From positions 1-64,000 of the forward strand of contig JAUIAO010000020.1 of assembly GCA_030425425.1 (NCBI GenBank): DNA of 64,000 bases, given 5' to 3'. Each line of letters opens with the position of its first letter. Within the stretch, counting starts at the first letter, position 1. The translations under genes and the position numbers were made by a program. The DNA is from Bacteroidia bacterium (GTDB taxonomy: Bacteria; Bacteroidota; Bacteroidia; Cytophagales; Cyclobacteriaceae). Below are positions 25,325 to 34,369 of this stretch, piece after piece. The notes beneath the pieces are model-generated. The model made no database searches. It saw nothing but the letters and a program-made list of their open reading frames with translations, and was not told where the DNA came from.

Positions 25325-28300
25325 TTAAACCTCCTTTTCCTTCTCAGAAGATGAGCTTGTCGAAACTTCCTTCACATTGTCCTTCGGATTTCTGTCTATC
25401 AGCTTATTGATCGGGTCGATACCAGCCTTGGTAGGCTTGGTGCCCACCGTGATTTCCAATTCGTTTTCCTGCTCGGTAAACTGATGTTTCTGCAAATAGA
25501 TCAGACTATCTTTCCCATCACTTCCTTCTGTAAATACCCCTACATCTATCCAGTCTTTGAGAGGGATGCTTTCTTCACTTCCCAGGCTATCAGCCCGATA
25601 CTTGATCACATCGAGTTTCAGGTTGACCTTGTATTCATTCTCTGAGATTTCTTCATACTCAGCTTCAGTAGTCTTGTTTTCAAACAAAGTAATGGTCTCA
25701 AACATGTCCGTAATGATGTACTGCAAGCTGTCAGGAGTCACTGCCCTGTAATATTTGATCAGATCTTTGGAGGTCGGGTAAGGAGCTTCTTTGAATGCCC
25801 AATCTTCATTGAAGCGCTTCAAAGCAGCATTCACACTATCCTCACCGATATAGTCCTGCAATGCATACATCACCAGTGATCCCTTGCGGTAATGAATATA
25901 TCCCTGGCCTTCTACCTGATAAAGTGGCATTTCTTTTTTCTGCTCAAATGTTCGTCCCATCAGATAGGAATTCAACTCATATTTCAGGAATTCTTTGATG
26001 ATCTCTGGTTTGAAGTTTTTCTTCATCACCATGAGTGCTGAATATTGCGACAAAGTCTCCGACAGCATGGCATTTCCTTTCACGCCGGCTTCCGTCACCT
26101 GATGTCCCCACCACTGGTGAGCCACTTCATGAGCAGTCACATAAAATGGCAGATCCACATCATCTGTTTTGATGTTTTGGATGAATCCAATGCCTTCAGA
26201 AAAAGGAACGGTATTGGCATAAGACTGTGCAAAGGATCGGTATCGAGGAAACTCCATGATGCGAAGCTGTCTGAATTGATACGGGCTGAAATTGGCTGTA
26301 TAATAATCCAGTGCTTCCTTCATGCCTTTGAGCATCTTGTCTGTATTGTAGTCGTGACCCTTGTGGTAATATATTTCCAAGTTCACATCAGGTAGCGAAT
26401 CTACAGACGGTTCCCACACATCCGTAATCACTTCATAATCTGCCGAGACCACAGAGTAGAAACTGACCATCGGTGTGTCCATTTTGTAATGGTAATAGGT
26501 GCGATCACCCTCGTTCCATTTGCGCTGCAGGTAACCTGGCGCAATGGCAATCTGGCTACTGTCCGTACTCACCACTATTTCAAAGCTGATTTTGTCGGCA
26601 TCATCTCCAAATAAACTCTGTGCAATTCCACGAGGATCATCGGTCTCCATCATTCGTTCTTTGATTTCCAGGTCTTGCTCCTTGCGGTCATCATCACTGC
26701 TAAGTTCAAATCCACTATTGTAGCCGATTCCCGGAAAATATTGCGTGTTATTGAAGAATGTACCATTATACACTACATCGTTGTTGCTCTGGCTTTCGCG
26801 AAATCCTACGGTGGTGAACTTCACTTCAAAATCCATTTGGATGGAATCTCCAGCCGCCAGAGGCTGAGCAAGGTTGTAAATCGTGTATTTAAAATCGCTA
26901 TAAACAGTATCTACACTTGCCTTTTGACCAAAGTTTATTACCGTTTTCAGTTGACTATCTATCCCTTCCTGTATATGGATTTGACTGATAGGACCGGCAC
27001 TTTTGTTTTTCAATATATAATGCCCTTTCGCATCAAAATCACGCTTTTTGGGGTAGAGGTTTACCTCCACATACGTATCAATGATTTTGGGCTGAGGAAG
27101 GTATTCAAACTGACTGAGCGTTCGCTCGTATCTCGCACGGTCTTTATCCACATCATCAGAGTTCTGATATTCATTCAGCACATTGGTGTTGTAATAAATA
27201 AATGCGCCACTTCCGGTGAATACCACCAGCGACAGCACAATTGTGAGTATAGCTTGCAAGTTGACACGGCCTTTTCCGATTTTTAGTCGAACCATAAAAT
27301 TGGAATCCAAACCGCGCACAGAAAGCAAAATCGCTACTGCATACATCACAGCCGCTAGTCCAAACCAATACACATTGAACCATGAGAATGGCGTCACATA
27401 ATGGCCGTATTCATTCATTTCCGAATACTGACCCAACGAAGCGCGAGCGAAGAAAAACATGCTGTGCTCTATGCCCAGTTCATTGATGACCGCAAGGGAA
27501 ATGTAAAACAGAAACATGAGCCCAAACCCAACAAATTTGTGGTTGACCAACGCCTGAATGAAGAGACCCAGAATCAGGTAAAGCACCATTACGGCAAGTG
27601 TATCACCAAACAAATCGGTAATATAAATACCCCATTCGATCACCGGATAGCCTTTGATGATCTGTAAAAGTATTCCCGTAAACATGAGCACAACAAGCAG
27701 GAAAATGCTCATCAGTACCATGCCCAGAAACTTGCTGGCCAGACTTACATAATTGGTAAATGGCAAGGCATCGTAGATGAGGTTCATCTTCACGTCGCGC
27801 TCTTTCCATACAATTTCACCCGTGTAGAATACCGTGATGATGATGAAAAACAGGTTGAAAATACCAATGTTCTGCACTGCTCGGCTGGAGGTCATGTAAA
27901 GCTCTATATCATAGCTCTGTCCTCCGCCTACAAAGGCGATCATAAAAACAAACAGCACTCCGGCCAGAGTAATCATTAAAAAAGGTCCCTGTTTGATAAT
28001 CCATCGGAAGTAAAACCAGCTGAGATTTTTGATCTGTGCCCATTGTGCTGCAGCTCCAAAAACTTGCTGTACTGCAGGTGTATCGATCACCTGATCGGCA
28101 AGCTCTCTGGCTACTTTTGTACCTTTCTTTTTGGTTTTCTTACTGGCATTTCCGGCCATTTGAAAATTAAACTTTACCATCGTCCAGACGAGGGAAAGTA
28201 ACCCGATTCCCATCCAAATCAAGCGATTAGATAGGATAAATCCACTAAATGGAATGAGTTGGCTGTTTTGCTCTGCCACCGTCCAGTATTGCGTGGTGAC

Positions 28301-28957
28301 TTCTAAAGCCCCAAACCCAAATGGATCGAGCATGGCGGCAAGCTGCTGATTGTCCAGCTGAGAAAGGAAAGTACTGGCAGCCAGATAGCCCATGAAAAGG
28401 ATGATTCCTTGTGCATAGACCACTACCATCCTTTTGCCCAATGTGCCTCCCATAAAGAAGATCGATCCGAAGATGAAAAGATTCGGAAGCGCGAAAATGA
28501 AGAATGGATTCAGAAAGCTCATGAAGCTAAAAGGCAAGAGTCTGTCTGCATTATCCAGCCATGGCCAGGGAAGTGCCTGACCGAGCATCATTCCCAAAAT
28601 GAGTCCTCCGATAATGAATAGCAGAGTCAGAAATGATCCGAGATATTTTCCCGCCAGATAGTCAAACTTGCTCACTGGCGTAGTGAAAATCATCGAGTCT
28701 GTTTTGTGCTCAAAATCTCTCAGTACCGGTACGCCCATCACGGCCGAGGCGATGAAAATTCCGAAAATCATCATGGCTACCATGATGCCTGTAAGCACGA
28801 TTGGAGCATTTTCCATCACCTTTCCGCCGCTTCCTCCTGCACGGACAATGTCTGTGGCCGTGGCTATGAAGCCCATAGCACCCATCAGCACGAAATAAAT
28901 ATAAGTCACTCCGCGCGAAAACCTGTAGTTCAATTCAAACTTGATAAATTCTAGCAT
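25325..28957 (-). CDS. ABC transporter permease fused to M1 family aminopeptidase
   Basis: This 1210-residue protein has an N-terminal ABC-2 type membrane part with about twelve helices in two blocks (roughly 1-270 and 320-590). A beta-rich region (600-790) and a gluzincin peptidase domain follow. The zinc motif is HEVAH at 943-947, with the third ligand probably Glu967 in the downstream LSETLSQYSAL segment. An N-terminal GAMEN-like exopeptidase motif is not obvious. The fused architecture is known in Bacteroidota and other phyla. The adjacent ATPase gene (28977-29867, 19 bp upstream) supplies the motor. It likely exports a substrate that is then trimmed, or degrades periplasmic peptides. The substrate is unknown. 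The acidic/lysine-rich C-terminus (SSSEKEKEV) is unusual. Confidence 0.88.
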   Translation of the reverse strand: MLEFIKFELNYRFSRGVTYIYFVLMGAMGFIATATDIVRAGGSGGKVMENAPIVLTGIMVAMMIFGIFIASAVMGVPVLRDFEHKTDSMIFTTPVSKFDYLAGKYLGSFLTLLFIIGGLILGMMLGQALPWPWLDNADRLLPFSFMSFLNPFFIFALPNLFIFGSIFFMGGTLGKRMVVVYAQGIILFMGYLAASTFLSQLDNQQLAAMLDPFGFGALEVTTQYWTVAEQNSQLIPFSGFILSNRLIWMGIGLLSLVWTMVKFNFQMAGNASKKTKKKGTKVARELADQVIDTPAVQQVFGAAAQWAQIKNLSWFYFRWIIKQGPFLMITLAGVLFVFMIAFVGGGQSYDIELYMTSSRAVQNIGIFNLFFIIITVFYTGEIVWKERDVKMNLIYDALPFTNYVSLASKFLGMVLMSIFLLVVLMFTGILLQIIKGYPVIEWGIYITDLFGDTLAVMVLYLILGLFIQALVNHKFVGFGLMFLFYISLAVINELGIEHSMFFFARASLGQYSEMNEYGHYVTPFSWFNVYWFGLAAVMYAVAILLSVRGLDSNFMVRLKIGKGRVNLQAILTIVLSLVVFTGSGAFIYYNTNVLNEYQNSDDVDKDRARYERTLSQFEYLPQPKIIDTYVEVNLYPKKRDFDAKGHYILKNKSAGPISQIHIQEGIDSQLKTVINFGQKASVDTVYSDFKYTIYNLAQPLAAGDSIQMDFEVKFTTVGFRESQSNNDVVYNGTFFNNTQYFPGIGYNSGFELSSDDDRKEQDLEIKERMMETDDPRGIAQSLFGDDADKISFEIVVSTDSSQIAIAPGYLQRKWNEGDRTYYHYKMDTPMVSFYSVVSADYEVITDVWEPSVDSLPDVNLEIYYHKGHDYNTDKMLKGMKEALDYYTANFSPYQFRQLRIMEFPRYRSFAQSYANTVPFSEGIGFIQNIKTDDVDLPFYVTAHEVAHQWWGHQVTEAGVKGNAMLSETLSQYSALMVMKKNFKPEIIKEFLKYELNSYLMGRTFEQKKEMPLYQVEGQGYIHYRKGSLVMYALQDYIGEDSVNAALKRFNEDWAFKEAPYPTSKDLIKYYRAVTPDSLQYIITDMFETITLFENKTTEAEYEEISENEYKVNLKLDVIKYRADSLGSEESIPLKDWIDVGVFTEGSDGKDSLIYLQKHQFTEQENELEITVGTKPTKAGIDPINKLIDRNPKDNVKEVSTSSSSEKEKEV

Positions 28958-28976
28958 TTTTCGTCGAATTTAGAGG

Positions 28977-29867
28977 TTAGGCTACTGCTTCAGTTGCTGT
29001 GAATTCTTTGATTTTGGAGAAGTATACATCTTCCAGGTCAGCCGCTTTTGATTCGAAAGTCTCGTCGGGGCGCGTTTCACTATGCACATGGATTTCTGGC
29101 TTACCAGCTATGAGGCGCTCCGAGATCACATTGTATTGCTGCTGATAGGAGTCGAGCTCTTCTTTTTCGATTGTTTTGCTCCAGATCTGACCTTCGATGC
29201 TTTGGATGCTTTCCAGCGGGTTTCCGGTATGTAGCACTTCTCCCTGATTGATGATGGCCATATTGGTACATAGTTCCTTTACATCCTCTACAATGTGCGT
29301 GGAGAGAATCACCACGGTGTTTTCACCAATCTCACTTAGCAGGTTGAGGAATCTATTTCTTTCCGCAGGGTCCAGACCGGCTGTAGGCTCATCTACGATG
29401 ATGAGTTTTGGGTCTGAGATCAGTGCCTGAGCAATACCGAATCGTTGTTTCATACCACCAGAATATCCTCCCAGGTTTTTCTTGCGGTGTTGCCAAAGAT
29501 TTGTTTTCTGAAGCAAAGCTTTGACCAGCTGCTTGCGCTCTTTGGTTTTTGTAATTCCTTTCAGCACAGCAATATGATCCAGGAGATCTTCGGCTGATAC
29601 TTTGGGGTAAACCCCAAACTCCTGAGGAAGATAGCCCAGTACTTTTCGGACTTCTTCTTTCTGAGTGAGTACGCTAAGGTCACCTAATTGGATAGAGCCA
29701 GTATCTGGTTCCTGCAAAGTGGCAATGGTTCGCATGAGCGAAGATTTACCAGCTCCATTTGGCCCGAGTAACCCGAACATCCCAACTGGAATGTCTAATG
29801 TCACATTTTTGAGTGCCTGTACCCCATTGGGGTAAGTTTTTGAAAGGTTGTCGATGTTTAATTTCAT
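28977..29867 (-). CDS. ABC transporter ATP-binding protein
   Basis: This 296-residue ATPase has Walker A GPNGAGKSS near 35-43, signature YSGGMKQRF, Walker B LIIVDEPTAGLDP and the switch histidine in ILSTHIV. The C-terminal 80 residues are a non-catalytic extension common to ATPases that serve ABC-2 exporters. It lies 19 bp upstream of, and in the same direction as, the permease-peptidase fusion gene, so the two form one transporter operon. Confidence 0.93.
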   Translation of the reverse strand: MKLNIDNLSKTYPNGVQALKNVTLDIPVGMFGLLGPNGAGKSSLMRTIATLQEPDTGSIQLGDLSVLTQKEEVRKVLGYLPQEFGVYPKVSAEDLLDHIAVLKGITKTKERKQLVKALLQKTNLWQHRKKNLGGYSGGMKQRFGIAQALISDPKLIIVDEPTAGLDPAERNRFLNLLSEIGENTVVILSTHIVEDVKELCTNMAIINQGEVLHTGNPLESIQSIEGQIWSKTIEKEELDSYQQQYNVISERLIAGKPEIHVHSETRPDETFESKAADLEDVYFSKIKEFTATEAVA

Positions 29868-30130
29868 AGGATAGGTTTAATTCTTAGTGCCAAATTACAA
29901 GCTCGTATTACATCGAGCTTTCTTTAATTGTGATTTCAGAAACATTAAAGTAATAAAATGTTATTTGTTCGTTGATTTCCTTAATCGAAGGATAATCGTG
30001 ATGATTGGTGATTTTGTTTTTTCAATCTACGTGTTGTGCTCGATACTTGATTTATCATCAAGCGTTATTAATGTTCAATAGGTCTTTTCCTGCTGCGGAG
30101 TATTCATTTAGCTTATATTCAGTCAATTAG

Positions 30131-30251
30131 CCCTACTTTGTCAAATTGCTAAATCTTTCAGATAACCCCGACCCTAAAAGGTGACTTTCACAGCTATATC
30201 ATCTTCCCTTCAGGGATTGAGGGTTTGATTCTCTTGAGATGACAAAGTAGG
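30131..30251. mobile_element. short palindromic element E2 (121 bp)
   Basis: Terminal inverted repeats CCTACTTTGTCA (30132-30143) and TGACAAAGTAGG (30240-30251) are perfect over 12 bp and are flanked by ATTAG on both sides (30126-30130, 30252-30256), a possible 5-bp target duplication. The inner core carries CCCTTCAGGG and resembles element E1 read in reverse. It occupies part of the gene-free stretch 29868-30473, where I see no other feature. Confidence 0.65.
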
Positions 30252-30473
30252 ATTAGTCAAAAATTTTTATTGGGAATGAGAATGGTAGATGATCACAACT
30301 GAAATGCAGTCGGAATAGCATTATAAAAATCTCAATGAAATCGTGTGTAATCCTGAAATCTGTTTTTTTTAGTCTGGTTGAAATACTTCATAATTAAATA
30401 ATATCTAAATATTTAGAACATTATTGAAAGTGATATCGTTATCCTCTTACTTTGTTAAAAAATTCACAACATT

Positions 30474-30707
30474 ATGACGAAATCTAAAGTAAGGCTTTAT
30501 TTAACACTGGATGTGTTGATAACGCTCGTTGGACTGGCCCTCTGTGGCGTTTCGATTTACGGATTGTACAGCAATATTGCTATTGAGCTATTGGTATTTG
30601 TTAGCACTATGGGAGCAATCATGACTATGTTAGGTTCTTCCTTGCTGCTTGACCTTGTTCGATTCAATTCTTATCAGAAAAAGCAACAGATCCAATTCCA
30701 ATATTAA
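30474..30707 (+). CDS. small two-helix membrane protein
   Basis: This 77-residue protein has a basic N-terminus (MTKSKVRLYL), two hydrophobic helices (about 10-31 and 36-60) and a polar tail (RFNSYQKKQQIQFQY). No family is recognised. A purine-poor, AT-rich leader precedes it. It is a plausible small inner-membrane protein, but only the hydrophobic pattern supports it. Confidence 0.55.
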   Translation: MTKSKVRLYLTLDVLITLVGLALCGVSIYGLYSNIAIELLVFVSTMGAIMTMLGSSLLLDLVRFNSYQKKQQIQFQY

Positions 30708-30728
30708 GATCAACACACTCTCCGAGAC

Positions 30729-30843
30729 CTAACCCCTAAAGGTCTTTCTGGAGTGGATCACAGCTTCCCCAATCCTGTTTTTTACCTCATCAATACTTAT
30801 TGGATTCCTTAGCTTCGGTGGATTGATTTCTCCAAATGTAGAA
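30729..30843 (-). pseudogene. 3'-end fragment of an AbiEii-like nucleotidyltransferase gene
   Basis: About 100 bp align closely with the 3' end of the gene at 41779-42414, including the segment encoding NRIGEAVIHSR, with one 12-base deletion and a slightly different C-terminus (RKTFRG then stop). The fragment ends at a palindromic element (30845-30946) and nothing recognisable continues beyond it. It is the remnant of a second copy. Confidence 0.75.
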
Positions 30844-30844
30844 T

Positions 30845-30946
30845 CAATGTCGTTTAGTTAAGACCGCTTATCCCTCTATTTCAAGAGAGGGAAGGGGCGC
30901 CCGGCGAGGGTGAGTAGTAAAGAAAACCCTTAACTAAACGACATTG
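30845..30946. mobile_element. short palindromic element E3 with 9-bp target duplication
   Basis: Perfect 18-bp terminal inverted repeats (CAATGTCGTTTAGTTAAG at 30845-30862, complement at 30929-30946) enclose a 66-bp core with a CCCTCT/AGAGGG hairpin and a GC-rich stretch. The 9-mer AATGTAGAA occurs immediately left (30835-30843) and right (30947-30955) of it, the mark of transposition. With no coding capacity it is a MITE-like, non-autonomous element moved by an unseen transposase. Confidence 0.8.
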
Positions 30947-31006
30947 AATGTAGAAATGTAATCTGCCTTTATTGGTTCGTACACAGGGTGAAAAATGTTT
31001 CATCAT

Positions 31007-32923
31007 TCACCACCAAACTGGATTTCCGTTTTCATAAGTAAAAATCCTTTCTTCTTTTCCACCACTGTGATTATGAATGAAATATAAAGCATTGGAGGGT
31101 ACATCGGTGTAAGAGAGTTCATGACTCTGTGCAGTTTGTTTCCCCAGAGAGTACCACTGTCTATCCCAGAAGAATACTTCATACACATCTCCCGGTACGA
31201 TGGTGTTGAAATCGGATCGGGCCATAAAGCGTATTTTGCTAATCGTTTCAGGTTGCTGAAATTCTAATCCTACCCAGCAAGAATCTTCTCGGGGAGACAT
31301 ATAAAAAGTAAGCACATCCCCGTCAAATGCTTTTTCCTTCGTTCTTTCTGGAAATTCCTCATGATCGCCTTCCGTTCCAATCACTTTTCCGGTGAGTTGA
31401 TTTCCTTGGCGGTCATAGATTTCAAACTCTGCAATATTCGCAAATGACCCATCTGGTCCAAAATACCCGATGTATTTGTAGGCTTTTTTCTGCTTTATGG
31501 TGATCTCGTTAAAGTATTCTCCAGGGCTACTTTCCACTTTAAATAGCAACTCCGCATCGCTAAAATCAGGCTGATTAGCACCTTTAAACTCGCCACCGAT
31601 CATGCGGTTGATGTAACCCTGAATCCTGGGAAAGAGCGGGTATTTTCTTAGGATTTTTAGTGTTGTGAGGTTTTCGTAATCAGGATTCAAAATTTTTGGT
31701 TGATGCTCATCATCAAAAATGATTGGCTGACCAAAAGGGATCCCATCACCACTCACTGGCAGATATGCTGCCTTGTAACCCACTTTTGTGAAGCTGACTG
31801 ATGCATTTCCCACTTTGCCCCAAGCCAATGGAACCCAGTTTACATTATTGAAGACAAATAGATAGGCCAAATCCTTAACGTTTGCATCCGGATATTGTAT
31901 CGACAATTCAATATCTACGGTTGGTACATATTGATCAGTAACGTCGATGAGATATGGATTTGTTAAGAAATCAGCCATTCTCTGTTGGCTTTTATTTAAT
32001 GCCGCATGGAATGCTGCATGGCTCTGGGGTTGATAACTATAGGTTTTCCTATATACTTTGGACAGCTGATAATGTGAAGATTTGAAGTATCCTAAAGTAT
32101 CTTTTACGGGAATGATGAATGGGATAGAAGAGTCTTTACCAGTGACAATAGCGTTCCAGTTGTGTCCGGAATTAATATTTGAATAATTTGGTGTAAAGTC
32201 ATTTGCTACAGGGATACCATATCCTCTCAGTGCGTATGTAGTATAATCCGTTAATTCTTTGCAGCTACCAACACTTAGCAGTTCTAAGTTAGAAAAAGGT
32301 AAGTCAGGAAGATTAGGATTACTTTCCCCGAATCGGATGATAAACTTCTTCTTGCGTTTTGATAATTCATCGATGATATATTCGCTTGCGGATTTCACAT
32401 CTTCTTTGAGCCAGATAGAATCCAGATTCATATTTAGGGCACTGTCTATCCAATATTCTGCTGGTTCCCTACCCAACCTATGTGGCAACACGTATTCCAA
32501 AAAAACATCCTCACTAATCTGTTTGCCCCATTGGGATTTGTCCCTCGTATTGATAACCGCTGCAATGTGTTCCTCAAAATAGTCTGGCCAGATGGTTTGA
32601 AACTCTGGTTTGTACTGAGCCTGATATTTACCTTTTAGCTCGTTTAGTTTTTCTTCCAGTACTTTGGCGTCTTTGTGCCATTTTTTGATCGTATCGGTAT
32701 ATGCCTGGATCATCTGGCCTTCACTTACAGAGTTTTGAGGGAGATTTTGCATTAAAAATTCTGCAGATTTCTGGTGAAGGTCACTCGCATCATTGTCCTC
32801 TATTACCTCGGAGCGGAACTGATGAATGGAGAGTGGTTTTCTTTCTTCCTTGCAAGAGCCCAGTATCAGCGCCAGAGATGCGACGATAAGTGCAAACAAT
32901 GTTTTATTATGAAAAAGGCGCAT
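31007..32923 (-). CDS. lipoprotein with transglutaminase-like and discoidin-like domains
   Basis: The start is set at the ATG at 32923, giving the lipoprotein signal MRLFHNKTLFALIVASLALILGSC (cysteine 24). The 638-residue protein has a transglutaminase-like core with probable Cys221 in VGSCKELTDYTTYAL and His254 in NSGHNWNAIV. A beta-rich middle follows, then a C-terminal F5/8-type discoidin-like domain (AFDGDVLTFYMSPREDSCWV, WVGLEFQQPETISKIRFMAR). This combination occurs in exported Bacteroidota proteins that may act on surface peptides or glycans. It is divergent from the S74 gene across a region with twin hairpins. Confidence 0.8.
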   Translation of the reverse strand: MRLFHNKTLFALIVASLALILGSCKEERKPLSIHQFRSEVIEDNDASDLHQKSAEFLMQNLPQNSVSEGQMIQAYTDTIKKWHKDAKVLEEKLNELKGKYQAQYKPEFQTIWPDYFEEHIAAVINTRDKSQWGKQISEDVFLEYVLPHRLGREPAEYWIDSALNMNLDSIWLKEDVKSASEYIIDELSKRKKKFIIRFGESNPNLPDLPFSNLELLSVGSCKELTDYTTYALRGYGIPVANDFTPNYSNINSGHNWNAIVTGKDSSIPFIIPVKDTLGYFKSSHYQLSKVYRKTYSYQPQSHAAFHAALNKSQQRMADFLTNPYLIDVTDQYVPTVDIELSIQYPDANVKDLAYLFVFNNVNWVPLAWGKVGNASVSFTKVGYKAAYLPVSGDGIPFGQPIIFDDEHQPKILNPDYENLTTLKILRKYPLFPRIQGYINRMIGGEFKGANQPDFSDAELLFKVESSPGEYFNEITIKQKKAYKYIGYFGPDGSFANIAEFEIYDRQGNQLTGKVIGTEGDHEEFPERTKEKAFDGDVLTFYMSPREDSCWVGLEFQQPETISKIRFMARSDFNTIVPGDVYEVFFWDRQWYSLGKQTAQSHELSYTDVPSNALYFIHNHSGGKEERIFTYENGNPVWW

Positions 32924-32996
32924 GTATTTGCAACGTTTAGTGAGGTGGTGATTCATTTGAAACTCTCGTGTATCAGGTTCAAACTAAGCGCCCCCC

Positions 32997-33076
32997 ACTG
33001 ACAATTTTTGTCAGTGAATGGTTTTATTGCTGATTTTTTGAAAATAATAACCCCAGTGACAGTTTTTGTCAGTCAG
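32997..33076. repeat. two copies of a hairpin-forming repeat between divergent genes
   Basis: ACTGACAATTTTTGTCAGTG and AGTGACAGTTTTTGTCAGTC, each preceded by CCCC, start near 32997 and 33056, about 59 bp apart. Each contains the inverted arms TGACA/TGTCA. They lie between the divergent genes at 32923 and 33123, so they could be tandem operators for a shared regulator. They could also be remnants of a repeat element. No regulator is encoded next to them. Confidence 0.6.
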
Positions 33077-33122
33077 CGGAAATTGTTTTGCGTCAAGTAA
33101 AAACAATGAAAATTTTTTGAAT

Positions 33123-34211
33123 ATGAAGACATTAAAAATTATCACTTTATTATTGATAGTACTTGCTTTATCGCAGACTGCCAATGCACAGATAGAAATG
33201 AATAGTTCTGGAAAGGTGGGAGTTGCTGGGGCAGTACCCAATTCTTATTATGGTTTGAGAGTAAATGGGAGGCTATATCTGGAAGGCTCTTCTCGGTACA
33301 TATATGCAGGGAATGTATATGCCTCCGGTATAGGTACATCTGGATCAACTCTATCAGGTAGTAGCCTCAAACTATATGGTAATAGTGGGGAAACTACTTT
33401 TAATACCGCCCTTACAAGCCCACAACAGGGGGTGCTTGCAGTAAATGGTGTTGTCGTACAATTATCAGACGAAAAGATAAAGAAGGATAAATCAAAAATT
33501 GAAAAAGCTAGTGATCTGATCAAAAGTCTTTCAGCCTACTCTTACTACTATAAGTCGAGTGAGGAATTACAGCAGATAGATTTCGGAGGGAAATACAAGT
33601 ATAAATACGACACCATGCTTGTGGATGGAGAAGAAATAGTCATAGATGAATCTAAAAATAAATTCAGGTTGCCGAAGGGACAGCAATTCGGGTTTATGGC
33701 ACAGGATGTGTCCAAGACCATTCCTCAACTGGTATCTTATGATTCGGCTAATGGCGTATATGGTGTCAATTATATCGGTATTATTCCGATACTAGTAGAA
33801 TCCAATAAAGAACTGATCGCAAATCAAGAGCAACTAGAAGCCCGGATAAGTGAGTTAGAAAAAGAAGTGGAGAAGCTTGTCAAAAAGGAAAAAGACAATA
33901 GCAGCTCTGCAAGGATGGTAGAATCAGATGATGCATCAGGGGCTACATTGGTGTCCGAGCTATTTCAAAATGCCCCAAATCCTTTCAACGAGTCAACCGA
34001 AATCAGATTTAAGTTGTCTAATGATATAGCAGATGCCAGATTGATTGTGTATAACATGCAGGGCAGACAGGTCAAGAGTTATACTCTGTCCGAAAGGGGT
34101 GAGACATCATTGATAGTTCGGTCAGGAGAATTTCCTGCCGGTATGTATATGTACACACTTATAGCAGATGGTGCTGAGATAGGTACTAAGAAGATGATCT
34201 TGACGGATTAA
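33123..34211 (+). CDS. secreted protein with S74 endosialidase-type chaperone and T9SS sorting domain
   Basis: The start is set at the ATG at 33123 with a signal peptide (MKTLKIITLLLIVLALSQTANAQ). Residues 24-110 are a short beta-like N-terminal part. An intramolecular chaperone domain of the endosialidase/S74 class spans about 113-260; its opening LSDEKIKKDKSKI has the Ser115 and lysines of the autocleavage motif. GQQFGFMAQDV and VNYIGIIPILVESNKEL are typical of the domain. A coiled stalk follows, then a type IX secretion C-terminal sorting domain (about 280-362: FQNAPNPFNESTEIRF, ends GTKKMILTD). It is exported through T9SS and anchored or released at the surface. Confidence 0.88.
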   Translation: MKTLKIITLLLIVLALSQTANAQIEMNSSGKVGVAGAVPNSYYGLRVNGRLYLEGSSRYIYAGNVYASGIGTSGSTLSGSSLKLYGNSGETTFNTALTSPQQGVLAVNGVVVQLSDEKIKKDKSKIEKASDLIKSLSAYSYYYKSSEELQQIDFGGKYKYKYDTMLVDGEEIVIDESKNKFRLPKGQQFGFMAQDVSKTIPQLVSYDSANGVYGVNYIGIIPILVESNKELIANQEQLEARISELEKEVEKLVKKEKDNSSSARMVESDDASGATLVSELFQNAPNPFNESTEIRFKLSNDIADARLIVYNMQGRQVKSYTLSERGETSLIVRSGEFPAGMYMYTLIADGAEIGTKKMILTD

Positions 34212-34369
34212 TGTGGAAATAGAATGGCTATTTTTTCTTTGGCAACCTTCGGTTTATTTTTCTTACATGAATCATATTATCAGTTTTAAAAGGATTGGCT
34301 TAGAGTGTTTTAAATATATATTGTTTTGACCCGGTTCGAATGCAATTTTTTTATTAATTGATACAAATC

